From positions 15,788,621 through 15,852,620 of the forward strand of contig OY992840.1 in the NCBI GenBank assembly GCA_963921425.1: a stretch of DNA of 64,000 nt, in the 5' to 3' direction. The stretch is from Dryas octopetala. Lineage: Eukaryota; Streptophyta; Magnoliopsida; Rosales; Rosaceae. Below the pieces are notes generated by a model. The model saw only the letters and a list, made by a program, of their open reading frames with translations. It was not told the DNA's origin and did not search any database. The translations under genes were made by a program, and so were the position numbers. The stretch's first letter is position 1. Each line of letters opens with the position of its first letter. Below, piece after piece: positions 1-10,203 of this stretch.

Positions 1-875
1 TCAAGTCCTAGCAAACAAATGCACACAAGAAATCCAGCAAACAGTTAAACTAACTAATTTCACTCACTGTTTAACCACGTAAAATGACGAAAATGCCCTT
101 CTTGGCTCCTTTGCTCGGATCTCAAATCCGGCAGCATAACAGCATCGAGAATGAGATTTCCCGAGCCCGTGTACCTGTTAAGACCAGACAACCAAATAAA
201 TACACACAGAAACACAATTGGGCCACTGAACGACCGAAACGGGCGGCCGCCACCACACACGGTGGCTGCCCCGCCCCAAACAACACACAAAAATCACCGA
301 AAACTCACCACAAGCTTCGGGTGACTGGCCAGAGGCCAAAAATCAACAATTCCAGCCATCGGTGTGGCCAAACGCGACGGGACCCGCGGTGGTCCGTGGT
401 GGTCAACCTGCACGATTTTCAAAACTCAAAATCAACGTAAACGAATCACACAGCCACGACGGAGACGTCGAGAGGATCAACCTTTATACCTGGGTCGACG
501 GCCAATTCTCGCCGGAAATGCTCAAAACTGGCCGGAGAAGTCGCCGGCCATCTCAGCCTTGATCCGCCGTCGGGGAGCGTTGGGTGGACGATCAGAGCAC
601 ACCACCGTGCTCGGCTCGACGAGTAGAAGAAGATGAGGGTGGTCGCCGGCCTCGAACTCGCCGGAAAAGTCACGTTGACGCCGGAGCTCCACGGATCGGC
701 CTTGAACTGGGTCTCGGGTCTCGGGCATTTCTGGGCTGCGCCGCCATGAGGGGAAGGAAGAGGGGAGAGAGACGACCTCGTCTGGGCTTCGACCTCCGGC
801 AGCCGTCGCCGGACGCGCCCTCACGCGCCGGTGATGGTGGCGGCTGCACTGTGCAGCGAGGGAGAGAGAATCGCG

Positions 876-933
<58 letters not shown>

Positions 934-1259
934 TCTGACTTTTTGGGTATTTAAAACCCACCTTTATAAAAATTACAAGTTTGCCACTCGCTTCAAAAGC
1001 CCGTATCTTTCAAACCGTAGCTCCGATTGACGCGTGCCACGTGTCTACGAACTCGTGAGTTCGAGACCTACCTAACGAGTCCAAAGTCAAAATCAAAAGC
1101 CCATTTATTTTGAAAGTCAACTTTTGGGTCAAGCCCAATTTAAAACAAAAATTAAAAATTAAACCAAAACCCTTTTTATTTTCCAAATAAATCCCAAAAT
1201 TGTTAAAAAAAATTTGCAAAATATTTAAAATAACTCCTTGAAAAATACGGGGTCTTACA
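1..1259 (-). repeat. Left LTR (3' LTR of the element), truncated by the window edge
   Basis: Near-identical to 2907-4165. By comparison with the right LTR, about 643 bp lie before the window. It contains a GC-rich block (about 240-860), a long GA microsatellite (about 879-929) and an AT-rich end. Open frames here, including one with a long Arg-Glu run from the microsatellite, recur in both LTRs and are not genes. Confidence 0.9.
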
Positions 1260-2263
1260 ATCTACCCCCCTTAAAAAAAATTTCGTCCTCGAAATTCCCA
1301 AGGAAAGTAAAAGCATAACAACCTCACACAAACATAAGCAATCACAAGCAACAACCAATCACAGTTCAAAGAAACTCTTTTAAGTTAAAAGAACCTGAGA
1401 ATAACACAAGCAAGACGAAAAGTAAAATACGAAGACGAATCGAAACCTTCACTTGAGAACTGTAGGTAACGAGCTTGTCGTGTTCCATCCGCATCCGTTT
1501 TCCAAGATCTTCGAGTGCATCCAGCTTGATCTTCGATTCTTTCGAGTAGCTTGCCTCAATTCTCGATGACTCTGAATTCTCCGTCTTCAGAACTTTCATC
1601 TTCATGTGCGAGTCGCTCAACCACTTCTGAAGCGTTGCCACTTGAGATCGCAAACAGTAACCGCTGAGTTTCTGGCAAACAAACAACAGCCTAGGTCTTA
1701 CCTAGCTACTACCTCAAAAACCCTACTTACTCGGTGAACTAACTCTTCAACCAACTAAAAAGTACTACTCCACTATTCCTCTTGAACCTTTGTTCTCTAA
1801 CTAATAAACTTACTCCAACTTCAAACTCTTCTAAATTCAAACCTCTTACTAAGTCTCCAACTTCAACTTTCCTGAACTTGCTGAGGAGTAGAGAGGCGAT
1901 GGCAGTGCAGGGGACATTTCTCAAAACTTTCTCAAACATTTTCATGGCTCAAATAAAATACATTTATGAAATCACTTGAAAATCATTTTCTTTCTCAAAC
2001 TGGCTTTCACAAACATTTTCTAAACTGATTTTCTCAAACTGATTTCGCAACTGATTTTCTCAAACTGGTTTCTCAAACACTTTCTCAACTGATTTCCTCA
2101 AACTTTCTGTAACATCACCATTCCTCACCCGGGCAGTGTGGGATCACTCGCTTCTCCTCACCTGGTAGCTCGCCACTGCCTCGCGCAGCCGCCCACTCAG
2201 GGTCTTGGTCCCTGGGTCTTGCAATCCACACACTTCCGGCCGGGTCTAGCTCTGATACCAATT
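1260..2263 (-). mobile_element. Internal domain of the LARD-like element
   Basis: About 1 kb between the LTRs. It holds the primer-binding site at 2249-2260, degenerate repeats of about 20 bp built on 'tttctcaaact' at about 1985-2110, and the polypurine tract at 1260-1272. A minus-strand frame in the 1366-1686 region can encode a charged, probably helical stretch (KLDALEDLGKRMRMEHDKL). It is not a gag motif I recognise; it could be a gag remnant, captured host sequence or chance. Confidence 0.75.
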
Positions 2264-3781
2264 TGTAACGCCCCGATCCTATGGCCCAAAAATACACTGA
2301 AACTTTGTCCTTTAAACCTCTTTTCAAAGAATGAGCCATGCACTTAACATAATAATTAAATACATTTGGTAAATAAGAGTGTGAGCCCAAAACATTTATG
2401 TAAAATTTACTGTATAAAATCAATTAAATCAAATTAAAATGGGTCCCACTGCCTCGTCTTCTCCTCACTGCCTCCTCAGCCTGCTTAACCTGCAAAACAC
2501 CAATAACCACACTGTACCATATCCATGGTACACCGGGTCATTCAAATAAACAACCCGGTAAGCCCACTAGAGCTCGTATGAGTGAAATGACTTAAACTAT
2601 AATCCTCAAATAATCCTTCAATATCCATGCTCAAAAATAATCCACAAGAGTATCCATAATTACTCAATCACATCACAAATTCATCAACAAATCATCCAAG
2701 CATCAAAATAAACATAATTTCTCAAATTCACATCTTAAATCCCATCAATAAATAATAATCATCATTCTGGCAAATCAATTACCTAAATGTCAACTATTAA
2801 CCTCAATCTCGAATCATTCACATCCTAACTCATAATCTCAATGCATAATCCATTCATCAATTCCATCCTCAAGGTTCAAGCCTAGACTTACCCAGTCCTA
2901 GTCAAATCAAGTCCTAGCAAACAAATGCACACAAGAAATCCAGCAAACAGTTAAACTAACTAATTTCACTCACTGTTTAACCACGTAAAATGACGAAAAT
3001 GCCCTTCTTGGCTCCTTTGCTCGGATCTCAAATCCGGCAGCATAACAGCATCGAGAATGAGATTTCCCGAGCCCGTGTACCTGTTAAGACCAGACAACCA
3101 AATAAATACACACAGAAACACAATTGGGCCACTGAACGACCGAAACGGGCGGCCGCCACCACACACGGTGGCTGCCCCGCCCCAAACAACACACAAAAAT
3201 CACCGAAAACTCACCACAAGCTTCGGGTGACTGGCCAGAGGCCAAAAATCAACAATTCCAGCCATCGGTGTGGCCAAACGCGACGGGACCCGCGGTGGTC
3301 CGTGGTGGTCAACCTGCACGATTTTCAAAACTCAAAATCAACGTAAACGAATCACACAGTCACGACGGAGACGTCGAGAGGATCAACCTTTATACCTGGG
3401 TCGACGGCCAATTCTCGCCGGAAATGCTCAAAACTGGCCGGAGAAGTCGCCGGCCATCTCAGCCTTGATCCGCCGTCGGGGAGCGTTGGGTGGACGATCA
3501 GAGCACACCACCGTGCTCGGCTCGACGAGTAGAAGAAGATGAGGGTGGTCGCCGGCCTCGAACTCGCCGGAAAAGTCACGTTGACGCCGGAGCTCCACGG
3601 ATCGGCCTTGAACTGGGTCTCGGGTCTCGGGCATTTCTGGGCTGCGCCGCCATGAGGGGAAGGAAGAGGGGAGGGAGACGACCTCGTCTGGGCTTCGACC
3701 TCCGGCAGCCGTCGCCGGACGCGCCCTCACGCGCCGGTGATGGTGGCGGCTGCACTGTGCAGCGAGGGAGAGAGAATCGCG

Positions 3782-3839
<58 letters not shown>

Positions 3840-4165
3840 TCTGACTTTTTGGGTATTTAAAACCCACCTTTATAAAAATTACAAGTTTGCCACTCGCTTC
3901 AAAAGCCCGTATCTTTCAAACCGTAGCTCCGATTGACGCGTGCCACGTGTCTACGAACTCGTGAGTTCGAGACCTACCTAACGAGTCCAAAGTCAAAATC
4001 AAAAGCCCATTTATTTTGAAAGTCAACTTTTGGGTCAAGCCCAATTTAAAACAAAAATTAAAAATTAAACCAAAACCCTTTTTATTTTCCAAATAAATCC
4101 CAAAATTGTTAAAATAAATTTGCAAAATATTTAAAATAACTCCTTGAAAAATACGGGGTCTTACA
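2264..4165 (-). repeat. Right LTR (5' LTR of the element), complete, 1902 bp
   Basis: Plus-strand ends are TGTAACGCCCC and GGGGTCTTACA, which are short imperfect inverted ends in either orientation. It includes about 640 bp (2264-2906) whose partner in the left copy lies outside the window, and the GA microsatellite at about 3785-3835. The copy of this microsatellite in the left LTR has the same length, which fits a young insertion. Confidence 0.9.
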
Positions 4166-4692
4166 CCGTATGAATTTTTTGTGTATTTTTTTGAGTCCGG
4201 AGCTATTTTTAATTAATTTTCAAAGCTTATAAAAATAGGAAAAAAATACAAGAAAATATATGACACATGGCGCACAGCCAATGCACCACGTCAGCAATAA
4301 CGACCAACTCAGCAATTTTAACGGAATTGTTGATGAAACAAGATAAAATGAGACACGGATGTAAGTTATAAGTGGTAATCTGAAACAAAAAAACTTTCAG
4401 ATGACAATATAAAAATAAGTTACAATTTTATGTAGTAAATGGATAATTAAACCAAGATTAGTACCGAGGGAAAGCAAGCTCATCCAGAAATGTTGGAAAA
4501 GGACTTTAACATCTGTCAATTTAAATTCTAGAACCATCTCCACCGTCCACGTGTCTACAAACCAAACCGCCCTCCACAATCTCAATCCCTAATTGATTAT
4601 GAGATTATCATTACCCCAAAATATCTCGGTCGCCTTCACAAAATCGAATCCGCTGGAAAGAGCTGTGAAGAAGAAACCAAAAAAACTCGAAA
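4166..4692 (+). promoter_or_regulatory. ISU1 upstream region with an overlapping upstream ATG
   Basis: AT-rich DNA between the retrotransposon and ISU1. An ATG at 4599 opens a frame that runs to 4925 and overlaps the ISU1 start (4693) out of frame. If transcription starts upstream of 4599 this would be an overlapping uORF and could dampen translation. The transcription start is not visible from sequence. Confidence 0.4.
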
Positions 4693-6565
4693 ATGCTGAG
4701 GCTTGCAACGAAGAGACTCCTCCAAGGAGGGCGGCTAGGGTCACAGGAGGTTCAGTCACCGGCCGTTCTGAGCCTGCCACGTCTCTACCACGAGAGGGTG
4801 GTGGACCACTACGACAACCCGCGCAACGTCGGTTCTTTCGACAAGGAAGATCCGACGGTGGGTACTGGACTCGTCGGTGCACCCGCCTGTGGCGATGTCA
4901 TGAAGCTCCAGATCAAGGTCGATGACAGTACGGGAAAGATTGTCGACGCTTGCTTCAAGACGTTTGGTTGTGGATCGGCCATTGCCTCTTCTTCTGTCGG
5001 TTAGTCTCGTATATATGTATATAATTTTTTTTTTTGTGTATATGATTGTTTGGTTGCTGAGAAACTTTCGGGGCAGACAAAGGGAACGAATTTGATTCCA
5101 TTTTATTATTATCTGTCTTACTCTACTTCTTTTTTATAGTTAATCGGAATTTGAAGCATGTTATATGGAATTTAGTGATTGAATGTGTGCTTTTAAGCTT
5201 ACATAATTCTGTTGATGCTTTGATTGGTTGATGACGAAATTTGAGGTATGCAATTGAAAATGGAATTTGTAAGCTTATTGCTTATAGCTCTCTTTGTGTG
5301 ATGTTTTCCTTTTGGAAATTATGAAAAGAATTTAAGGTGTTTTGATTGAATTCATACCCTTTCAAGTTTGCTATTTGTTTTGAATTTGTTATATATGATA
5401 TTGGGGAATGATTAATTTTTTGTATTTGTGCAATCGCTTTTGAATTGTTTGCATCTCATGCTTGGTTATATGTTCATTGCATAGCGTCTGTCTAATTGTA
5501 TGTATATTCAATTATCCGCGTGCACATTCGACCTTTTTATAACAGTTAGGGTGACTGGAAATGTATGCCCATTAGAATAACTCATTTGTAGAAAGAGCAA
5601 TCATGATCCGTTACTGTTTCGTTGCATATGATGCTTACCTTACTTAGGTTTAGTTCTTAATCCATCTAATATAATTCATTTGTTTCTCTAATGCTGGTTT
5701 TCATCTTCTTTTCAGCTACTGAATGGGTAAAGGGGAAACAAATGGAGGAAGTCGTAACCATCAAGAACACGTGAGTTGTGCACTTCTGCTTATATTCTTA
5801 TGTTAATTTTTCTCGCTGATGTTGGTTTTAACACAATGGCTAATTGGGTGGCGTATTTTGGGTTTGCAGCTCTATCATGTATGCTTTGTTCCTGTAGTAT
5901 TAATTTGTGGTTTTTGTCCTTTTTTTTAATAATAAGAAACACAACTTTATCAGAAAAAATAAGATAACTACAAACATCACGGATGAGAAGTCCATCAAGC
6001 ACAACTAAAACAACATCAAAAAGACCAAAGCCCGATAGGCAACAAAATTCCCCCCCCCAACCAATAAAGATGAATCACACTATATGAGCTTTTATAGTAT
6101 ATATGGTTTTTGAATCTTAACTATGTTCAAGGGGTTTTGGGTTTATATTTGTGTGTTTGCTTGTGTTGTGTCGTCAAATAGCCCTGTTAGGTTCCCCCCT
6201 TCACCAACTGACAGTCCCCTTATTGACCATTTTGCCGTAGTGATTTCTGTATTCTGTTCAAGGTCTGGTTTGCTGGTCGGCTGTTGAGTATACTCAACTT
6301 TCCAAACTAAATTTGTCCTGCAGAATCTTTTAGTATTCTGTCTGTTACTCTGTTTATTTACATTGTTGCTCACTGTTTTGACCGTCTTGCTTGAATGTCC
6401 TGCAGGGAAATTGCAAAACATCTTTCTCTTCCTCCAGTTAAGCTTCACTGCAGCATGCTTGCTGAGGATGCTATCAAGGCAGCTGTTAAAGACTATAAAG
6501 CCAAGCAGACCAAATCAAATGGCAGTACAGAGGCAACAACAATGGAGAAGGCTGCTAATGCTTGA
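4693..6565 (+). CDS. ISU1: Iron-sulfur cluster assembly scaffold ISU1 (IscU-like), mitochondrial
   Basis: Scaffold on which [2Fe-2S] clusters are built from cysteine-desulfurase sulfur before transfer to client proteins in the mitochondrial matrix. I read three coding exons: 4693-4999, 5716-5770 and 6406-6565, joined at GT/AG sites in frame, giving 173 residues, close to the usual plant ISU length. Visible features: an Arg-rich N-terminus of about 30 residues that fits a mitochondrial presequence; the three cluster ligands Cys66 (GAPACGD), Cys93 (FGCGSA) and Cys136 (KLHCSM); the conserved Asp68; and the LPPVK motif at 129-133, the known docking site for the HSP70 chaperone. The start is the first ATG in frame with the presequence. 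An out-of-frame ATG at 4599 lies upstream. The C-terminal tail (KQTKSNGSTEATTMEKA) is typical of plant ISU1. Intron 2 (5771-6405) carries a C run near 6050. No broken residue is seen. Confidence 0.95.
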
Positions 6566-7543
6566 CTTTTTTCTCGGATGAAATGATGATGAAAAATTTC
6601 CAGTGTCCAGTTTTCTACCCGTTGGCCCGTCTACTTACCTGTAATAATGGTTGTACTGGATTAGACTAGCATCAAACTCTATGTGGTTTTTGTTTTTGTT
6701 TTGTGAGATTTAAGTTGTTTTGAACAAACACTATTTTAATATGATGTAAATTAGCTATGAAAAAGGCTTTAGATTTTCTTTGTATAAAAAGAACAAACGA
6801 TTTTAGCATTGTTTTCTAATCAAGCTTTGGAATCACGATCACCGTTCACCATGGGTTTTTGTTTAAGGTTTTGGATTCCTAGAAACAACAGAAAAAAGAG
6901 AGGCTTGCTTTTCAAGTATAGACATGGTCATCGATCAATTGCCTACGAAGGCAAAAGGGTCTTATATATGGTCATGTTTCAGAAGATCAATTCATGCATG
7001 CAGATATATATTAATCGAAACTAAAGCCACATGACATGGTATCCTAAATCTCAACTTGCTTTAGGCAAAAGCCTCAGTTCAAAAAGTTTTGAACTCTCTA
7101 TTTTGGATTATTAGGTATATACAATTTAAATAAAATAAGTCATCTTAATTCGTTTACCAAAATAATCTTTTTTGGATATGGGATATATCCGGCCATAATC
7201 ATAATCATTTTTCTTGGGCCTCTTGGCCATGTATCTATGTAAATATTTGTGTATATAAAAAGGGCTTTGGCACCTTGTGGGCTTCAATATGCATACGTAG
7301 AGGGTTACTTTTGAAGCCCATCTCATGGAGTTAATCTTCTACTTTTTTAAACATGGGGTCTTATTATTGCAATTTGGTCCACTGACATCTAACGTGTTCC
7401 AGTTAGGGTCCAAACTATCAATTAATGTTGAATTTTCATCTCATTTAGCCACGTGCCGCGCATGAAAGCTTAATTTCATAGCTAAAAATGTCTGTTCATT
7501 TCAAAATAACAATTTGAATTCTTCCAAAACTCTTCGTTCTTTA
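6566..7543. other. ISU1 3' region and intergenic DNA
   Basis: AT-rich sequence after the ISU1 stop codon. The first few hundred bases probably include the 3' UTR. I see no gene, RNA or clear repeat before the Mutator-like element. Confidence 0.5.
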
Positions 7544-7552
7544 TTAGATAAA

Positions 7553-9059
7553 GAGCAAATTACACGAAGGTACTTCACGTTTACCCTATATTTCAACTTA
7601 ATATTTCAAATTTAAAAAGTTGCAAGTTGTTACTTTAACTTTCATTTTGTTACAACTTCATATCTCCATTATCTTTTCTGTCTGAGAGGTCGACGTGGCT
7701 TTAAAAAATGCCACATAAACAAAAATAAAAAATTAAAAAATGAAATAAACTTAAAAAAAAAAAAACCAATAATTCAATTAAAAACAAAAAATCAATAAAA
7801 AACCATCAAAAAATTCAATCTAAATCATAAACAAAAATCAACCCAAAAAATCCACAACTCATTGTTCTTTTTCCCCACCCAGCAACCCCTTCTCATTCCC
7901 CACCTAACAGCCACCTCCCAAAACCCGAGCAACCCTCCTCCCTCCCAGCCCCACACTCCGCCGCCGAACCACAACCCAAAACCACCACCCGAGACCCACA
8001 CAAATCAACCCTCATCCCTCCATTGTGCTTCTGCAACTTAAAACCACAACCCGAGACCTACCAGTCAGCACCCGAGGCCCACCCCAGCCCACAACCACCA
8101 CCACCCGAGACCCACCTTAACCCTCCTTCCTCCCAGCCACATAAATCAACCCAACACTCGAAACCCCAATACCTGAGCAACCCTCCTCCCTCCCAGACCC
8201 CGCTGCTGAACCACAACCCAAACCACCCCAATCCACAACCACCACCTGAGACCCACGCTAACCCTCCTTCCTCCCAGCCACACAAATCAACCCACCCCTC
8301 GAAACCCCAAAACCCGAGCAACCATCCTCCCTCCTAGACCCTACTGCCGAACCACAACTCAAACCACCTCAACCCACAACCACCACCCGAGAAAGAGAGG
8401 AAGCGAGAAGAGAGATTCGCTGGAGGTGTCGTCGGCCCTTGGGTCTACTTTCGGGCAATTTTCCGAGCAAGTGCAGGTAGAAGGAGGAAGTGGGAATAGA
8501 GAGGAAGAAGATGAGGTGGTCTCACCGAAGAAAGAGATCGGGAAGAGAGACGAGAGAATGGGGGGCGGCTAAGAGAGGGAGAAAAGAAAGAAGAGAATCA
8601 TGGGGGAAAGGCAACTAAGAGAGGGAGAGAAGAGAGAGTCGGGGGGCGGCTGAGAAAAGGAAAGAAGAGAGAATCGGGGGGGGGGGGGCTGAGAGAGGCA
8701 AAGAATAGAGAATCGGGGGTGGGGGGCGGCTGAAAGAGGGAGAAGAGAGAATAAATGGTTTTTTTGTTTTTTTTTATAATTTAATTATTAGGGTTTTTAA
8801 TTTTTTTGTTTTTTATAATTATTTATTTTATTTTTAAAAGTTTATTATTTTATTATTATTATTTTTTTGTCTATGTGGCATTTTTTAAATCCACGTCAGT
8901 GTGCCACGTAGACCATTAATAGCTTCTCAAACGAAAAAGCTAACGGAGGTATGAAGTTGTAACGAAATGAAAGTTGGGGTACAAACTTGCAACTTTTTAA
9001 ATTTGAGGCACTAAATTAAAATATATGATAAACTTGAAGCACCTACGTGTAATTTGCTC
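7553..9059. mobile_element. Non-autonomous Mutator-like element (MULE), about 1.5 kb
   Basis: The two ends are long inverted repeats of about 200 bp, starting GAGCAAATTACACG on both strands. Both are flanked by a perfect 9-bp direct repeat, TTAGATAAA, at 7544-7552 and 9060-9068. Long TIRs with a 9-bp duplication are the hallmark of Mutator elements. The interior has no transposase. Its left half (about 7870-8390) is C-rich with repeated 'accacccgagaccca' units, and its right half (about 8390-8755) is G/A-rich with repeated 'gagaatcggggg' units. Proline-rich frames in the left half reflect this composition rather than a gene. Confidence 0.88.
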
Positions 9060-9068
9060 TTAGATAAA

Positions 9069-10203
9069 ATTAAAAGTTTAAAATAACATAAGCATTGTTT
9101 GTTAGTTCAAGTGGTAAGGGAATATCACATAATGAATTAAAATTAAAATTTCAAATTCCAAATGAAGTTTTTCTAATTATAAAACAAATGGTAACTTTAA
9201 TAGAATCAAAATTAAGCTCGATAAAATTGGGAGGAACCATCAAATTGTGGCGAAGTGCTTGAGTAACTTTTTTTTGGATAAATTCTAAATATGGATTTTT
9301 TTTTTGTATAAATGCTAAAAGAACTTTTTTTTTTTTTCCTCTTTCTGCTTTCCATTTTCTACAGTCGGTTTGTTTGACTTTTTCTTTTGGCCGCGGGGTT
9401 TGTTTGACTTTGAGTGGTCGATAATCCGTTGCCTATTTCCAGAGGCGGCGCAAAATCTGCGTAACGCTCACGCGCTTCCCATGCGAGTACGACTACAATG
9501 CCTACCCGCCAGTCTTACGAGAGAGGGGACCAATTACCAAACCGATCACAAACACAACCATTGCCGAACAACGAAAAGACCAAACCTTTTTCTCACAATT
9601 TCTCCTAAATCCTTGTGTTACTGTTGTCTTCACTCTTCCCCATCACTACAAATTTGGATTGAATCAAGCTTCTCACACTTACAAGGTCCCCATTTGTTTT
9701 TTTCAACGTTCACATTTCACACACACACACACACACAGAGTTCTTGTTGCTCTTTGTCTCTTGCTTTCATATTCAGTTCAACTACTAGCGCTCTTCCACT
9801 TCCATTTCCACTTCCTCACCTAACCCAATTTTTATAATTATTTTTAATCACTATCTACCTTTCCTCTTAGCTTTTAAGCTTCTGGGTCAATTATTTTTGT
9901 TTAATAATCCAGTTTTCTTTCATCATGTGTTTGCTGTACTCATTTAATGTGAAATTGCTTCTTAGGTGGTCTAGTCTAGCCGTCTAGATACATTTAACTT
10001 CATTTTGGTTCCAAAAATGAATTTTTTTAACTGGGTTTCTATTTTAGTTAATACTTAATAGCTTCAAAGTTCGACCTTAAATCCATTTATTTATTTATTT
10101 ATTTGTTGCAATCATTTTTTTATTGCTACTTACCGTAGGAGGACAAAGTAACCAAATAGGCCAAGGAGAACAGTTGGGAGGTGGGTTGTGGAATTTTGGA
10201 TTA
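9069..10203 (+). promoter_or_regulatory. PANK2 upstream and leader region
   Basis: No gene is called before the PANK2 start. There is a CA microsatellite at about 9718-9736 and a pyrimidine-rich stretch at 9590-9830 that resembles a plant 5' UTR. The frame of the first PANK2 exon stays open upstream of its ATG to about 10123, with a possible splice acceptor (cttaccgtag) ending near 10138. A leader intron, or a longer N-terminus from an upstream exon, is therefore possible. A weak tRNA-like A-box string near 9100-9125 may be a decayed SINE. Confidence 0.4.

Larger units (their letters stand above)
1..4165 (-). mobile_element. Non-autonomous LTR retrotransposon (LARD-like), left end outside window
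   Basis: Positions 1-1259 are repeated at 2907-4165 with no indel (offset 2906) and at least three substitutions (near 454, 765 and 1208 in the left copy). The right LTR runs 2264-4165 (1902 bp), starts TG and ends CA on the plus strand. Next to it, at 2249-2260, lies the reverse complement of TGGTATCAGAGC, the usual plant initiator-Met tRNA primer site. A polypurine tract (minus strand, 1260-1272) abuts the left LTR. The element is therefore transcribed on the minus strand. The internal part is only 1004 bp and has no gag, protease, reverse transcriptase or integrase, so it must have relied on enzymes from a relative. The low LTR divergence suggests a recent insertion. It ends about 530 bp upstream of the ISU1 start codon. 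The left target duplication is outside the window; the right flank begins ccgta. Confidence 0.9.

Noticed and set aside
584..1030. 148-residue open frame with Arg-Glu repeats (and its copy at 3490-3936)
   Set aside because: It lies within the LTRs, is driven by the GA microsatellite, and has no gene signature.
8023..8337. Proline-rich frame resembling an extensin
   Set aside because: It lies inside the MULE, lacks the SPPPP pattern and signal peptide, and is open because of C-rich repeats.
9370..9837. 155-residue open frame upstream of PANK2
   Set aside because: Pyrimidine-rich leader-like DNA with a CA repeat; no recognised domain and a composition bias that explains the open frame.
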